Program-made: the position numbers and the translations under genes | NCBI RefSeq assembly: GCF_030413635.1 | Contig: NZ_CP129235.1 | Location: 2,542,001-2,606,000, forward strand | Reading direction: 5' to 3' | DNA length: 64,000 nucleotides | DNA from: Planococcus shenhongbingii | GTDB taxonomy: Bacteria; Bacillota; Bacilli; Bacillales_A; Planococcaceae | Notes under the pieces: generated by a model | The model's input: only the letters and a program-made list of their open reading frames with translations | Databases searched by the model: none | What the model was told of the DNA's origin: nothing | Shown: piece after piece, positions 40,363 through 50,503 of the stretch | Layout of the letters: each line of letters opens with the position of its first letter | Position numbering within the stretch: position 1 is the first letter of the stretch

Positions 40363-42432
40363 TTATTGAACTTCTTCTTTGTAATCACAGCTTGTGCAAT
40401 TGATTTGCACACCTTTTTTTACTTTCTTTTCTACAAGCAACTGGCTGCATTTTGGACATGGACGTTCAATCGGTTTGTCCCACGATACAAAATCACATTC
40501 CGGGTAGCGTTCACAGCCGTAAAAAATGCGGCGCTTTTTGCTTTTTCGCTCAACAATTTCGCCTTCCTTGCAAGTTGGGCAAGTTACGCCGATATGTTTC
40601 ACGATAGCTTTAGTGTTTCGGCAATCCGGAAAATTGCTGCATGCCATGAATTTGCCGTATCGGCCTAATTTAAATACCATCGCAGAACCGCATAATTCAC
40701 AATCTTCTCCGGCAGGCTCATCTTTGATCTGCACTTTTTCCATTTCGTTTTCTGCTACTTCAACGTGTTTTTCAAAATCTTTGAAGAAAGTGTGTATAAT
40801 GGCTCTCCATTCTATTTCGCCTTCTTCAACACTGTCCAAGTCATTTTCCATTTTCGCCGTGAATTCAATGTTTATGATATCCGGGAAAAATTCAAGGACC
40901 AGCTGATGGACAATTTCTCCCAGCTCTGTCGGTATAAAACGCTTGGCATCCAATGACACATAACCACGCTTTTGGATGGTGTCCAAAGTCGGTGCATAAG
41001 TAGACGGACGGCCGATTCCCAATTCTTCCAGTGCTCGGACTAAACGGGCCTCTGTAAAGCGCGGAGGAGGCTGTGTGAAATGCTGTTTTGGTTCAATCGC
41101 AACAGCTTTAACCGTATCACCTTCCGCCATTTCAGGCAAAATATTATCTTTGTCTTCTGTCTGGTCATCTGTTCCTTCAATATAAAGCTTCATGAAACCA
41201 GGGAACTTTACTTGAGAACCGTTTGCACGGAATACTGCATCCCCGTTCTGCAACTCCGCCATTACTGTATCCAAAACTGCAGGAGACATTTGGCTCGCTA
41301 CGAAACGATCCCAAATCAATTTATACAGCCGGTACAAGTCACGCGATAAGATGCTTTTCATTGATTCTGGCGTCCGCAAAACGCTGGTAGGACGTACCGC
41401 TTCGTGAGCATCCTGCGATTTGGCTGATTGTTTGGCAGCCGCTGACTTCGTTACATATTCCTCACCGTACTGCTCGACAATAAAATCGAGTGCATCTTTT
41501 TTGGCAGTTTCTGAAATACGGGTTGAATCCGTACGCATATACGTAATCAATCCTGTTATGCCTTCTTTTCCAACTTGTATACCTTCATATAATTGTTGGG
41601 CAAGCATCATTGTCTTTTTCGCTCGGAAATTTAATTTGCGGGCAGCTTCCTGCTGGAGGGATGAAGTTGTAAAAGAAGGGGAAGGATTTCTCTTTCTTTC
41701 TTTTTTCACAACGCGATTAACTGAAAAGTCTTTGCCTTTCATCGATGCCATCACAGCTTTAACATCGTCTTCGTTTTGCAATTTCATCTTTTCTTTGGTG
41801 CTTCCATAAAATTGAGCTTCAAATTTCTTTTTTGCTTTTTCAAACTCGCCTGTGATGGACCAGTATTCTTCCGGTTCGAAATTTTTGATTTCATTTTCAC
41901 GGTCAATGATCAAACGAAGGGCAACAGATTGAACCCGTCCTGCTGATAACCCTTTTTTCACTTTTTTCCAAAGCAAAGGGCTGATGCTATAACCGACAAG
42001 GCGGTCGAGTATTCGCCGCGCTTGCTGCGCATCCACTAAATCCATGTCAATTTTCCGAGGATGTTTAAATGATTCTTTGATGGCGTCTTTTGTAATCTCG
42101 TTGAAGACGACTCTGCATTCCGTGCTTTGGTCAACACCTAGAGCATTGGCTAAATGCCAGGCAATGGCTTCTCCTTCTCGATCCGGGTCAGCTGCGAGAA
42201 AGACTTTTTTCGCTTTTTTCGCTTCTTTTTTAAGATCTTGTAATATTGGGCCTTTGCCTCTGATCGTAATATAGCGGGGTTCGTAATTATTTTCAACGTC
42301 TACTCCCATTGTGCTGCGGGGCAGATCGCGTAAATGCCCGAGAGATGCGCGGACTTTATACTTTTTCCCTAAATACCGTTCAATTGTTTTCGCTTTTGCA
42401 GGCGATTCAACAATAACCAAATAATCCGACAT
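40363..42432 (-). CDS. topA: DNA topoisomerase I
   Basis: TopA (689 residues) relaxes negative supercoils by single-strand passage. The Toprim domain has [15 protein letters not shown] near the N-terminus and [14 protein letters not shown]. The catalytic Tyr is in [14 protein letters not shown]. The C-terminus keeps three zinc-ribbon units ([24 protein letters not shown]). Normal length for Bacilli. ATG at 42432 with GAGGAGG upstream. Confidence 0.98.
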   Translation of the reverse strand: MSDYLVIVESPAKAKTIERYLGKKYKVRASLGHLRDLPRSTMGVDVENNYEPRYITIRGKGPILQDLKKEAKKAKKVFLAADPDREGEAIAWHLANALGVDQSTECRVVFNEITKDAIKESFKHPRKIDMDLVDAQQARRILDRLVGYSISPLLWKKVKKGLSAGRVQSVALRLIIDRENEIKNFEPEEYWSITGEFEKAKKKFEAQFYGSTKEKMKLQNEDDVKAVMASMKGKDFSVNRVVKKERKRNPSPSFTTSSLQQEAARKLNFRAKKTMMLAQQLYEGIQVGKEGITGLITYMRTDSTRISETAKKDALDFIVEQYGEEYVTKSAAAKQSAKSQDAHEAVRPTSVLRTPESMKSILSRDLYRLYKLIWDRFVASQMSPAVLDTVMAELQNGDAVFRANGSQVKFPGFMKLYIEGTDDQTEDKDNILPEMAEGDTVKAVAIEPKQHFTQPPPRFTEARLVRALEELGIGRPSTYAPTLDTIQKRGYVSLDAKRFIPTELGEIVHQLVLEFFPDIINIEFTAKMENDLDSVEEGEIEWRAIIHTFFKDFEKHVEVAENEMEKVQIKDEPAGEDCELCGSAMVFKLGRYGKFMACSNFPDCRNTKAIVKHIGVTCPTCKEGEIVERKSKKRRIFYGCERYPECDFVSWDKPIERPCPKCSQLLVEKKVKKGVQINCTSCDYKEEVQ

Positions 42433-42462
42433 GAATATTCCTCCTCATAGAGGTTTCTTAAA

Positions 42463-42490
42463 ATTATATAAAAGAATTACCTGTTGCAAA
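42463..42490 (-). promoter_or_regulatory. topA: Possible topA promoter
   Basis: A perfect TATAAT (42463-42468) is preceded by TTTGCA at a spacing of 16 (or TTGCAA at 15) on the minus strand, in the gap after dprA. Confidence 0.5.
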
Positions 42491-42537
42491 ATGTATAACA
42501 GTTTTTGAAGGAATGCAAGGCTTTTCATTTATAGCCA

Positions 42538-43431
42538 TTATTTTTCAGCCCTTAAAAGCCGATATTCTTCAAGGATTTGACTGCCTTTCCATACCGGCTT
42601 AGCCCCTTCCAAAATTAATTTGTGCGGCCCTTCAGACAAGGCTGAAAAAATATCTCCAGGAACAGCGAAAATATCTTTTCCGTGGTCCAAAGCATGTTCC
42701 ACAGTGCTTAACGTTCCGCTTTTCGCTTTAGCTTCTGTAACCAGGATCCCTTGCGACAAACCACTGATAATCCGATTTCTCATAGGGAAATTCCATCGTT
42801 TCGGCTGCATATATGGCGGATATTCGGTGATCGATAAATATTTTTCTTCTATTATACTATGCAGCCCCGCATTCTCTTTTGGGTATGGGTGCAAAAAGCC
42901 GCTTCCTGTCACTGCAATCGTTTGGCCACCGAGTTCAATTGCTGTGGCATGCGCCATGGCATCTGCACCTTTAGCAAGGCCGCTGACGATAAGACATTGT
43001 TGTTCAACTAAAGGCGGCAGTATGGCATTGATGGCTTTTTGGGAATAATGGGAGGCGTTCCGAGAGCCGATGACTGCTATTTTTTCGGGGGATAGCAGCA
43101 GTTCAATCCTGCCTTTTGCATAAAGTATCGCCGGTGGATCAATCAAATCCAGCAAACTTACGGGGTAATTGGGATGGTGAAAAGATATGGGGGTTATCTT
43201 GTGTTTCTCGTATAAATCTTTAAAAGGAATGGTTAAAGCTTCTGCGTATGCAGTTTTCAATTGATTTGCCTGCGCGAGTGAAATTTCCATTAGAGCAGCT
43301 ATTTCAAACGGCTTTCTTCTGTAGAGCTTCTCCAGCTCCGGATCATCGATCATTAACCGATTTAACCGGTTCAACGGTTTTGGGTAGACATAATGCAAAG
43401 CTAACAGCCGCTGCCAAAAATCTTCTGTCAT
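42538..43431 (-). CDS. dprA: DNA-processing protein DprA (Smf)
   Basis: DprA (297 residues) binds incoming single-stranded DNA during transformation and loads RecA. An N-terminal helical part is followed by the Rossmann-like core with AVIGSRNASHYS, IVSGLAKGADAMAHA and IISGLSQGILVTEAKAKSGT. There is no C-terminal winged helix, like the short B. subtilis protein. I chose ATG at 43431, six bases after GGAGG, over a TTG one codon earlier. The Shine-Dalgarno region is duplicated (see 43431-43470). Its presence suggests at least potential competence. Confidence 0.93.
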   Translation of the reverse strand: MTEDFWQRLLALHYVYPKPLNRLNRLMIDDPELEKLYRRKPFEIAALMEISLAQANQLKTAYAEALTIPFKDLYEKHKITPISFHHPNYPVSLLDLIDPPAILYAKGRIELLLSPEKIAVIGSRNASHYSQKAINAILPPLVEQQCLIVSGLAKGADAMAHATAIELGGQTIAVTGSGFLHPYPKENAGLHSIIEEKYLSITEYPPYMQPKRWNFPMRNRIISGLSQGILVTEAKAKSGTLSTVEHALDHGKDIFAVPGDIFSALSEGPHKLILEGAKPVWKGSQILEEYRLLRAEK

Positions 43432-43470
43432 CAAATTCCTCCTTCAATCAAATTCCTCCTTCAATCAAAT
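43431..43470 (-). repeat. Exact tandem duplication of the dprA ribosome binding site
   Basis: A 17-base unit, TGATTGAAGGAGGAATT on the minus strand, occurs twice head to tail and ends at the dprA start. Each copy has a full AGGAGG. The distal copy could serve TTG codons that open very short reading frames, one of six codons ending in TGA overlapping the dprA ATG. Confidence 0.9.
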
Positions 43471-43471
43471 A

Positions 43472-43506
43472 AAAATAAGACGCACCAGCAAGATGCGCCT
43501 TACTCT
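43472..43506 (-). terminator. Terminator after sucD
   Basis: AAGGCGCA and TGCGTCTT (one G-T pair) with a short loop, followed by ATTTTTATTT on the minus strand. Confidence 0.8.
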
Positions 43507-43510
43507 CATA

Positions 43511-44413
43511 TTAATGTGTTTTACACTGGTCGTACAAGCCTTTTTCTCTGATTACTCGGATTAAAGTCTCGCCGATTACTGAAGGAGTTTCTGCAACTTC
43601 GATTCCAGCTTCGTTCATCGCTTTAATCTTGTCTGCAGCTGTTCCTTTACCGCCAGAAATGATCGCACCGGCATGGCCCATACGTTTTCCTTCTGGAGCA
43701 GTTTGGCCGCCGATAAAGCCGACAACCGGTTTTGTCATGTTCGCTTTGACCCACGCAGCAGCTTCTTCTTCTGCTGTTCCGCCGATTTCACCGATCATAA
43801 TAACCGCATACGTATCTTCGTCTTCGTTGAATGCTTCAAGAGCATCGATGAAGTTTGTTCCGTTCACAGGATCTCCGCCGATTCCAACAGTTGTCGATTG
43901 GCCGATTCCTGCAACTGAAAGTTGAAGAGTCGCTTCGTATGTCAACGTCCCAGAACGGGAAATAACGCCGACATGACCTTTTTTATGGATATAGCCAGGC
44001 ATGATTCCGATTTTACATTCGTCAGGAGTGATGACACCCGGACAGTTTGGTCCGACCAAACGCGTTTTTTTGCCTTCCATATAACGCTTCACTTTAACCA
44101 TATCCAATACAGGAATGTGTTCAGTGATGCAGATCGTCATATCAAGTTCAGCATCAACCGCTTCAAGAATTGCATCAGCCGCAAAAGGAGCTGGTACATA
44201 AATTACTGAAACATTAGCGCCGGTAGCTTTGACAGCATCTTCCACTGTGTTGAAAACCGGTACGCCTTCAACTTCAGTGCCACCCTTGCCCGGTGTTACC
44301 CCAGCAACGATTTTTGTTCCATATTCAAGCATCTGTTTTGTATGGAAAAGGGCAGTTGACCCTGTAATTCCCTGTACAATAACTTTTGTGTCTTTGTTAA
44401 TGAATACACTCAT
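43511..44413 (-). CDS. sucD: Succinyl-CoA synthetase alpha subunit
   Basis: SucD (300 residues) binds CoA and carries the phosphohistidine of the citric acid cycle enzyme that converts succinyl-CoA to succinate with substrate-level phosphorylation. The CoA-binding [23 protein letters not shown] and the active-site His in [10 protein letters not shown] are intact. It follows sucC closely and shares its transcript. Confidence 0.97.
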   Translation of the reverse strand: MSVFINKDTKVIVQGITGSTALFHTKQMLEYGTKIVAGVTPGKGGTEVEGVPVFNTVEDAVKATGANVSVIYVPAPFAADAILEAVDAELDMTICITEHIPVLDMVKVKRYMEGKKTRLVGPNCPGVITPDECKIGIMPGYIHKKGHVGVISRSGTLTYEATLQLSVAGIGQSTTVGIGGDPVNGTNFIDALEAFNEDEDTYAVIMIGEIGGTAEEEAAAWVKANMTKPVVGFIGGQTAPEGKRMGHAGAIISGGKGTAADKIKAMNEAGIEVAETPSVIGETLIRVIREKGLYDQCKTH

Positions 44414-44431
44414 CTTTGTCCCTGCCCTTCT

Positions 44432-45592
44432 TTAGCCTACAAGTTCTACGATCTTTTGAGCGCCTTCTGCCATTGTGTCAGCAGAGTTGATATCAAGACC
44501 TGATTCGTTCAGCAATTTTTTGCCTAATTCAACGTTTGTTCCTTCAAGACGGACGACTAAAGGCACATTCAAGCTTACTTCTTTCGCTGCTTGGATAACG
44601 CCTTCCGCGATGATGTCACACTTCATGATACCGCCGAAAATGTTAACGAATATTCCTTTTACATTCTTGTCAGAAAGAATGATTTTGAAAGCTTCCGTTA
44701 CTTTCTCAGCAGTGGCACCGCCCCCAACGTCAAGGAAGTTAGCGGGTGTTCCGCCGTAATAGTTGATCGTATCCATTGTTGCCATAGCTAGGCCGGCACC
44801 GTTAACCATACAGCCGATATTTCCGTCTAGGGAAATATAGCTCAAGTCATATTTTGAAGCTTCGATTTCTTTAGGATCTTCTTCATCATAATCGCGCATT
44901 TCCATGATGTTCTGATGGCGGTAAAGAGCGTTTGCATCGAAGTTGAATTTCGCATCCAATGCTACTACTTGGCCGTCTCCAGTCACTACTAGCGGGTTGA
45001 TTTCGACGATAGCTGCATCCGTATCAACATAAGCCTGATAAAGGCCCAGCATCAATTTCGCTGCTTTGTTGACAAGTTTAGTCGGGATGTTCATGTTATA
45101 TGCCATACGACGTGCCTGGAAGCCAGTCAATCCGACAACCGGGTCGATTTCTTCATAGAAAAGACGCTCCGGATTGTTTGCTGCTACTTCCTCGATGTCC
45201 ATTCCGCCTTCTTCTGAACCCATAAGAGTTACACGAGAAGTTTCGCGGTCAAGCACCAATCCTAAGTAATATTCCTTCTGGATGTCGCTTCCCGCTTCAA
45301 TATACAAGCGTTTAACTTCTTTTCCTTCAGGACCTGTCTGATGTGTCACAAGTACTTTACCAAGTAATTCTTTGGCAATTGTGCGCACTTCGTCCAAGTT
45401 TTTAGCAAGCTTGACTCCGCCTGCTTTCCCGCGGCCACCTGCGTGGATTTGGGCTTTTACCACAACAACATCAGTACCTAGTTCTTTAGCCGCTTTCACT
45501 GCTTCTTCCGGAGAAAAAGCTACATGGCCTTCAGGAACTGCTACTCCATATTGTTTAAGGATTTGTTTCCCCTGATATTCATGGATATTCAT
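44432..45592 (-). CDS. sucC: Succinyl-CoA synthetase beta subunit
   Basis: SucC (386 residues) supplies the ATP-grasp nucleotide-binding domain and most of the succinate site. It starts [17 protein letters not shown], followed by [16 protein letters not shown]. The C-terminal part has [15 protein letters not shown] and [13 protein letters not shown] at 45592 with GGAGGA upstream. In B. subtilis ylqG and ylqH lie between rnhB and sucC; they are absent here. Confidence 0.97.
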   Translation of the reverse strand: MNIHEYQGKQILKQYGVAVPEGHVAFSPEEAVKAAKELGTDVVVVKAQIHAGGRGKAGGVKLAKNLDEVRTIAKELLGKVLVTHQTGPEGKEVKRLYIEAGSDIQKEYYLGLVLDRETSRVTLMGSEEGGMDIEEVAANNPERLFYEEIDPVVGLTGFQARRMAYNMNIPTKLVNKAAKLMLGLYQAYVDTDAAIVEINPLVVTGDGQVVALDAKFNFDANALYRHQNIMEMRDYDEEDPKEIEASKYDLSYISLDGNIGCMVNGAGLAMATMDTINYYGGTPANFLDVGGGATAEKVTEAFKIILSDKNVKGIFVNIFGGIMKCDIIAEGVIQAAKEVSLNVPLVVRLEGTNVELGKKLLNESGLDINSADTMAEGAQKIVELVG

Positions 45593-45640
45593 CTGTCATC
45601 CTCCAATCAAACATCTGTATCTTTATGTAGTGCCTTTATC

Positions 45641-45669
45641 ATTGTATTAAAGATGCCTTCAAAAGTCCA
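45641..45669 (-). promoter_or_regulatory. sucC: Probable promoter of sucCD
   Basis: TGGACT (45664-45669), 17 bases, then TACAAT (45641-45646) on the minus strand, about 50 bases before sucC and just after the rnhB terminator. Confidence 0.5.
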
Positions 45670-45689
45670 CAGTTGTTGGCTGTACTGCA

Positions 45690-45720
45690 AAAAAATCCGA
45701 GTTTTCAATCGTCTCGGGCC
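45690..45720 (-). terminator. Probable terminator after rnhB
   Basis: CCGAG and CTCGG enclose an 11-base loop and are followed by ATTTTTTTG on the minus strand. The stem is short. Confidence 0.6.
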
Positions 45721-45728
45721 GGACATTT

Positions 45729-46505
45729 TTAAAATAATTTCTCTTGCAGCAATGACTTTACGGGTTCAAACGTTTTCCGGTGGATGGGGCAGGGGCCGAA
45801 TTTCTGCAAAGCGGCTACATGCTCTTTTGTGCCGTATCCAGCATGTCTATCGAAACCGTAAACCGGATACTCTGCTGCATAAGCTTCCATGATTGCATCA
45901 CGGCTTGTCTTTGCCAGAATAGAAGCTGCGGCAATGCTCAAGCTTTTGGCATCCCCTTTAATGATCGATTCGCTTTGTCTTCCAACGTCCAGTTTCATCG
46001 CATCTGCCAGAACAATATCGGGTTTCGGATTTAATTGCAATGCCGCTTTTGTCATTGACATTTTAGTCGCTTGATAAATATTCAGTGCATCAATTTCTTC
46101 AGGGGGCTGAATATGCACGGCATAGCTGACAGCCATATCTTTAATCAGTAAGGCAAAATATTCACGTTTCGCTTTTGGCAGTTTTTTCGAATCGTCCAAG
46201 CCAAGGAGGGCTGAACAGTCTTCAGGCAGGATGACAGCTGCAGTGACTACCGGACCGGCAAGTGGACCCCTGCCTGCTTCATCGATTCCACAGACCAAAT
46301 CGCCTTTATTCTTTTTAAAGGTTTCATCAAAATCTATTTTTTGGCTGTGCGCTAAAACCAGTTTTTCGCGCCGGCTTTTTTTTCGCTGCCAGCCCGAGAG
46401 CGCAGCCTGTACATTTTTTCTTGAATCTTGTTGGAGTTCATCCATCCAAGGCTCCCATTCGACAGCCTCTGCCAATCTTTCTTTCACTTCTCCAATTGTT
46501 TTCAT
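45729..46505 (-). CDS. rnhB: Ribonuclease HII
   Basis: RNase HII (258 residues) removes ribonucleotides from DNA-RNA hybrids and single misincorporated ribonucleotides. The catalytic start VCGIDEAGRGPLAGP holds Asp75 and Glu76. LDDSKKLPKAKRE and the later ILADAMKLD-type segment (IVLADAMKLD) supply the other acidic residues. An N-terminal extension of about 70 residues is typical of Firmicute RnhB. ATG at 46505. Confidence 0.96.
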   Translation of the reverse strand: MKTIGEVKERLAEAVEWEPWMDELQQDSRKNVQAALSGWQRKKSRREKLVLAHSQKIDFDETFKKNKGDLVCGIDEAGRGPLAGPVVTAAVILPEDCSALLGLDDSKKLPKAKREYFALLIKDMAVSYAVHIQPPEEIDALNIYQATKMSMTKAALQLNPKPDIVLADAMKLDVGRQSESIIKGDAKSLSIAAASILAKTSRDAIMEAYAAEYPVYGFDRHAGYGTKEHVAALQKFGPCPIHRKTFEPVKSLLQEKLF

Positions 46506-46525
46506 GCCATCAGCTCTTTCTGTTT

Positions 46526-46554
46526 TTTGTATGTAAAAAAAGAGCCGGACTCAA
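46526..46554 (-). promoter_or_regulatory. rnhB: Possible rnhB promoter overlapping the rbgA terminator
   Basis: TTGAGT (46549-46554), 17 bases, then TACAAA (46526-46531) on the minus strand. The -35 lies in the 3' arm of the rbgA terminator and the spacer covers its T-run. Confidence 0.45.
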
Positions 46555-46578
46555 TTGCTTGAGCCAGCCCTTTTGATC
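46533..46578 (-). terminator. Terminator after rbgA
   Basis: AAAAGGGCTGGCTCAA pairs imperfectly with TTGAGTCCGGCTCTTT around a GCAA loop and is followed by TTTTTTTAC on the minus strand. Confidence 0.8.
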
Positions 46579-46583
46579 GCACA

Positions 46584-47447
46584 TTATTCCTCAACAATCA
46601 TTTCATCGCGGTAGTCGAACGTAATACGGCCAAGATATTGATTGCGGATATCACGGACGATGGCTTCAGCAGTCATTTCATAATCCACTTCTCCACCTGG
46701 TGAAATGAAACTCCGCTTTTTTGCAATGTGGTCAAACGTATGGACAATTTCTTCATCTACGCCATCGATGCCATAGCGCTCTTTCAAGCGTTCCGGATAC
46801 CGCTCTTCAAGAAATTTCAGTGCATAAATTGCCAGTTCCTCCATCTGGATGACCGAATCTTTTATCGCTCCTGTTACGGCCAGCTTTAAACCGGTTTCAG
46901 GATCTTCAAATTTCGGCCAAAGAATACCTGGCGTATCCAACAATTCAATTTCTTTGCCGACTTTGATCCACTGCTGGGCTTTTGTTACACCGGGCATATT
47001 GCCAGTTTTTGCCAGACTTTTCTTGGACAGCCGATTGATCAGCGTAGATTTCCCGACATTCGGTATGCCAACAATCATGGCACGCATCGCTCGGGGCTTG
47101 ATTCCTTTGGAAATCATCCGGTCCCATTTTTCAGCTAAAATTTCTTTTGATGTTTTGGTCACTAATTGCAGCCCTCTACCTTCAAGGGAATTGATTGCAA
47201 CTGCGCGGGTTCCTTGATCCTCAAAATAACGAATCCACTTTTTGGTTTCAACTTCATCTGCCATATCCATTTTGTTTAAAATAATCAAACGTGGTTTTTG
47301 CTGAATCACTTGATCAATCATAGGATTTCGTGAAGATAAAGGTAACCGGGCATCTACAAGTTCGAAGATGATATCCACCAATTTCAGTTTTTCCGTAACT
47401 TCTCTTCTTGCTTTTGCCATATGCCCTGGAAACCATTGTATCGTCAT
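46584..47447 (-). CDS. rbgA: Ribosome biogenesis GTPase RbgA (YlqF)
   Basis: RbgA (287 residues) is an essential circularly permuted GTPase needed for late 50S assembly. The G motifs come in permuted order: NKMD (G4, about 58-61), then [10 protein letters not shown] (G1, about 127-136), then DTPG (G3). The N-terminal [14 protein letters not shown] is a hallmark. A C-terminal ANTAR-like RNA-binding part follows. ATG at 47447, 11 bases after lepB. Confidence 0.96.
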   Translation of the reverse strand: MTIQWFPGHMAKARREVTEKLKLVDIIFELVDARLPLSSRNPMIDQVIQQKPRLIILNKMDMADEVETKKWIRYFEDQGTRAVAINSLEGRGLQLVTKTSKEILAEKWDRMISKGIKPRAMRAMIVGIPNVGKSTLINRLSKKSLAKTGNMPGVTKAQQWIKVGKEIELLDTPGILWPKFEDPETGLKLAVTGAIKDSVIQMEELAIYALKFLEERYPERLKERYGIDGVDEEIVHTFDHIAKKRSFISPGGEVDYEMTAEAIVRDIRNQYLGRITFDYRDEMIVEE

Positions 47448-47458
47448 AAAAACACTCC

Positions 47459-48016
47459 TTAGTTAACGACTCCCGCTTCAGCCATCGGCCAGAACACAAA
47501 ATTTGTGCTGCCGATGACTTCTTCCATTGGCACGATGCCAATATGGCGGCTGTCTTTGCTTGCTCTCCGGTTATCACCCATTACAAAAACATACCCTTCC
47601 GGAATCGTGCTTTTATTGGTGATATCCTCTAATGTAAAATCTTCAGTTAATGTACCGGTAATTCCTTCTTTATAAGAATCCAAATAAGGCTCTTCTACCG
47701 CTTCACCGTTTATATAAAGCTGATCATCTTCATAGGCGACGTGATCGCCAGGCAGCCCTATTACTCGCTTAATATAATCCTTTTCTTCAGGAGCATGAAA
47801 AACGATAATATCAAATCGCTCAGGATCTCCGACAGTATAGCCAATTTTGTTGACGATCATCCGGTCTCCGTGCTCTAAAGTCGGCATCATGGATTCTCCG
47901 TCTACAACAATCGGTGTGAAAAAGAAAAATCGTATTATTGCAGCAAGCCCAAACGCAATTAATAAAGCTTTAGACCATTCCCATACTTCATTTTTTTTCT
48001 TCACTTCAGGTTCCAT
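47459..48016 (-). CDS. lepB: Type I signal peptidase
   Basis: This 185-residue membrane peptidase removes secretory signal peptides. One N-terminal membrane segment (about 16-38) is followed by the catalytic Ser42 in [10 protein letters not shown] and Lys83 in [12 protein letters not shown]. The box [15 protein letters not shown] completes the S26 family set. ATG at 48016 with GGGAGG upstream. It stands between rplS and rbgA, a location shared with several Bacilli but not with B. subtilis sipS or sipT as I recall them. Confidence 0.95.
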   Translation of the reverse strand: MEPEVKKKNEVWEWSKALLIAFGLAAIIRFFFFTPIVVDGESMMPTLEHGDRMIVNKIGYTVGDPERFDIIVFHAPEEKDYIKRVIGLPGDHVAYEDDQLYINGEAVEEPYLDSYKEGITGTLTEDFTLEDITNKSTIPEGYVFVMGDNRRASKDSRHIGIVPMEEVIGSTNFVFWPMAEAGVVN

Positions 48017-48345
48017 GCGTGTTCCTCCCTAAACTTTCTGGTTTAATTGTACAAGGATTGTCCACTTTTAGCAAAGAAAAGCGAAAGTGCCTAAGCTAGT
48101 TGTGACAAGCGCTAACGGGCATAAATATTTCCCGGATTCTATTACATCAGCAGCTCTTTTCCCTCTTTTTAAGTCACTGAAACAATTGAACAGATCCAAA
48201 CTTGTCAGTAAGGCAGCCAATACCCTTTCCTAACATACCAACGTAACAAAAATGCCCAGTCTCCTCTGATCTGGATAATCCTCTTAACATGAAATTTTTT
48301 CAAAACTTGATGGGATTACAACCCATTAAATTTATCGAAGGCAAA
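48017..48345. other. Gene-free gap between rplS and lepB
   Basis: No coding region is supported in the 375 bases between the two genes. The lepB-proximal end holds the ribosome binding site and a weak promoter candidate on the minus strand (TTGCTA, 17 bases, TACAAT near 48047-48075). Around 48080-48125 there is a stretch with TGACAAGCGCTAACGGGC, which looks like a fragment of a dispersed intergenic repeat. Nothing else was recognised. Confidence 0.5.
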
Positions 48346-48346
48346 G

Positions 48347-48381
48347 CAAAAAGAAAGAGGGCGGATTCCGCCCTCTTTCAT
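48347..48381 (-). terminator. Terminator after rplS
   Basis: GAAAGAGGGCGG-AAT-CCGCCCTCTTTC, a perfect 12-bp stem, followed by TTTTTG on the minus strand. Confidence 0.93.
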
Positions 48382-48391
48382 CAGTGCAATC

Positions 48392-48736
48392 TTATCGAAT
48401 TTCTTTGATGCGTGCTGCTTTACCGCGTAGGTTGCGCAAGTAGTACAATTTCGCACGACGTACTTTACCGCGACGGACAACATCAAGTTGTGCAATTTTT
48501 GGTGTGTGTACAGGGAATGTACGCTCAACACCAACACCATAAGAGATTTTACGGACAGTGAATGATTCACTGATTCCGCCTCCACGGCGACCAATTACTA
48601 CTCCTTCGTATACCTGAATACGTTCGCGAGTTCCCTCGACAACTTTCACGTGTACACGAACAGTGTCTCCCGGACGGAAATCTGGGTGATCTGAACGTAG
48701 TTGTTCTTTAGTAATGTCTGCAATAATGTTTTGCAT
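48392..48736 (-). CDS. rplS: 50S ribosomal protein L19
   Basis: L19 (114 residues) sits at the subunit interface. The sequence has [33 protein letters not shown] and the basic C-terminal [19 protein letters not shown]. Normal length. ATG at 48736 with AAGGAGAG upstream. It is transcribed from its own promoter through an L19-type leader and ends at a strong terminator. Confidence 0.98.
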   Translation of the reverse strand: MQNIIADITKEQLRSDHPDFRPGDTVRVHVKVVEGTRERIQVYEGVVIGRRGGGISESFTVRKISYGVGVERTFPVHTPKIAQLDVVRRGKVRRAKLYYLRNLRGKAARIKEIR

Positions 48737-48823
48737 GTTTTTTCTCTCCTTCTACAGATGCTCTTGCACACAAAGGCTGTTGCAGCGGAACACCGTGATC
48801 CTGTACTTCACATAAAAGTACAG
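48737..48823 (-). ncRNA. L19 leader RNA upstream of rplS
   Basis: The leader starts with a perfect CTGTACTT/AAGTACAG hairpin (48802-48824). It continues with GATCACGGTGTTCCGCTGC and a TGTGCAAGAGCATCTGTAG segment that runs into the ribosome binding site. This combination matches my recollection of the Bacillus L19 leader, thought to mediate feedback by L19. A covariance-model check would settle it. Confidence 0.65.
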
Positions 48824-48829
48824 ACTCCA

Positions 48830-48858
48830 TAGTACCACTAAACAATCCGTTTCGCAAG
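48830..48858 (-). promoter_or_regulatory. rplS: SigA-type promoter of rplS
   Basis: TTGCGA (48853-48858), 17 bases, then TACTAT (48830-48835) on the minus strand, starting 12 bases after the trmD stop. Confidence 0.7.
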
Positions 48859-48869
48859 AGTCATTCTGA

Positions 48870-49598
48870 TTATCGTTTTTGTTTTTTCAATCCATTCAAA
48901 ATCTTCTGCTGCTCTGCAGTCAACTGAAGCTCTTCAAGCAAATCCGGTCTGCGGTCCAATGTGCGTTTCAACGCTTGCTCTTCCCGCCATTGATCGACTT
49001 TGGCATGATTCCCGGAAGTCAGGACGGCCGGAACTGTCCAGCCTCTGAAATCCGCGGGACGGGTGTAGTGAGGGTGTTCTAACAAGCCGGTCGAGAAAGA
49101 GTCTTGGACCGGGGAGTCGGCATTGCCTAGTACGCCTGGAAGCAGCCTGACGACACTATCGATAACCGTCATCGCCGCCAGTTCACCGCCAGTCAACACA
49201 AAATCTCCGATTGAAATTTCGTCTGTCACCAAATGCTCCCGGATCCGTTCATCATACCCTTCGTAATGGCCGCAAATGAAAATCAATTCCTCTTCCTGAG
49301 CAAGCTCTTCCGCTTTTTTCTGGGTAAAGCGTTCGCCTTGCGGACACATCAGGATAATCCGGGATTTCTTGCTCTGAGAAAGCGATTCTACAGCATTGAA
49401 AATCGGTTCCGGTTTCAGCACCATGCCGGCTCCTCCGCCAAATGGATAATCATCCACTTGGCGTTTGTTATCGGCAAACTGCCGGATATCCGTAACACCC
49501 AGGGTGACCGCATTTTTTTCTTGTGCCTTTTTCATAATGGATTGATTGAAGATTCCCTCGAACATCGTCGGAAATAAAGACAAGACATTTATATTCAT
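48870..49598 (-). CDS. trmD: tRNA (guanine-N1)-methyltransferase
   Basis: TrmD (242 residues) makes m1G37 beside the anticodon and prevents frameshifting. The SPOUT knot contains [29 protein letters not shown] and [13 protein letters not shown]. Its ATG overlaps the rimM stop (ATGA), so the two are coupled. Confidence 0.97.
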   Translation of the reverse strand: MNINVLSLFPTMFEGIFNQSIMKKAQEKNAVTLGVTDIRQFADNKRQVDDYPFGGGAGMVLKPEPIFNAVESLSQSKKSRIILMCPQGERFTQKKAEELAQEEELIFICGHYEGYDERIREHLVTDEISIGDFVLTGGELAAMTVIDSVVRLLPGVLGNADSPVQDSFSTGLLEHPHYTRPADFRGWTVPAVLTSGNHAKVDQWREEQALKRTLDRRPDLLEELQLTAEQQKILNGLKKQKR

Positions 49599-50113
49599 TC
49601 GTTCAACAAACCTTCCAGTACATCAATGACGACTTTCTTCTCATCTACATCAATTTCTTTAACCACATCTTCAATATAAGGAATGTAATGCTTTTTCCCC
49701 GATTTCGGAGTGACTTCCCAGACATCATTAGCACCAGTTTCTAAAATTTCAGTAACGATGCCAATTTCCTGACCTTCCGTCGAGAAAACAGTACAGCCCA
49801 AAATTTCATGATGATAATAGGCATGGTCTTCCAATTCCGTTAAATCATGCTCCGCAATGCGCAAATAAGAATCTTTGAATTCCACTACATCATTGATATT
49901 TGGATAGCCTTCAAACGTCAGCAATTCAAAATTTTTATGCTGGCGATGGCTGGCGATTTTCACCATGATCGGCTTTTTCGCATCGGGTTTAAAAAGGCCG
50001 AGTTTCATGCCGACCGCAAACCGTTCTTCAGGAAAATCAGTACGCGATAAAACCCGGACCTCTCCTCGGATTCCGTGAGTATTAACGATTTTTCCAACAT
50101 TAAACCATTCCAC
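49595..50113 (-). CDS. rimM: Ribosome maturation factor RimM
   Basis: RimM (172 residues) assists maturation of the 30S head near S19. The N-terminal RimM domain starts with [20 protein letters not shown], and the C-terminal PRC barrel contains [10 protein letters not shown] and [10 protein letters not shown]. It starts with GTG at 50113 (MEWFNVG) with AAGGGTG upstream. ylqD, which lies between khpA and rimM in B. subtilis, is missing and a repeat-like block takes its place. Confidence 0.95.
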   Translation of the reverse strand: MEWFNVGKIVNTHGIRGEVRVLSRTDFPEERFAVGMKLGLFKPDAKKPIMVKIASHRQHKNFELLTFEGYPNINDVVEFKDSYLRIAEHDLTELEDHAYYHHEILGCTVFSTEGQEIGIVTEILETGANDVWEVTPKSGKKHYIPYIEDVVKEIDVDEKKVVIDVLEGLLNE

Positions 50114-50159
50114 TCAAAAACACCCTTCCACTTTCTGTTTAAACTAAATAAATTGAAAT

Positions 50160-50470
50160 AATCTTCATCTGTGGATATTCCGCAGCCAAGACATTGGCTG
50201 AGGCCTACGAGACTAAGTCTTTGCGACGAAGCGCACAGAGATGCAGAAACAGAGTCAGTACGGTTTTCTCAGCTGTTTGGCTCCATATCTAAGTGAGCAA
50301 CCATCAAAAACCATCTCAATGATCATCACTTTTATAGAAAACTTATCCAGCGTAGGCGCGTCCACGGGCTAGACGGAGCTATGAGACGAGTGTTTTTCTC
50401 GGCTCATGGCGGAAGCCCTGCCCAAAGCGACCGAAGCGGCATGGTAAAGAATCATTTTTTGATTCGTCTT
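50160..50470. repeat. Decayed GC-rich repeat block in the rimM-khpA gap
   Basis: The gap from 50114 to 50505 has no gene. It holds GC-rich blocks inside AT-rich sequence: CGCAGCCAAGACATTGGCTG, then GCGACGAAGCGCACAGAGATG near 50220, and GCTCATGGCGGAAGCCCTG near 50400. Style and word content (GAAGCG, ATGCAGAAACA) resemble the rseP-proS repeats and the hairpin at 35029-35068, but the copies are degraded. A local GCCAA/TTGGC pair is visible near 50189. Confidence 0.5.
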
Positions 50471-50503
50471 ATATAGATTTCATTTGCATTTCCATTTAAT
50501 CTG

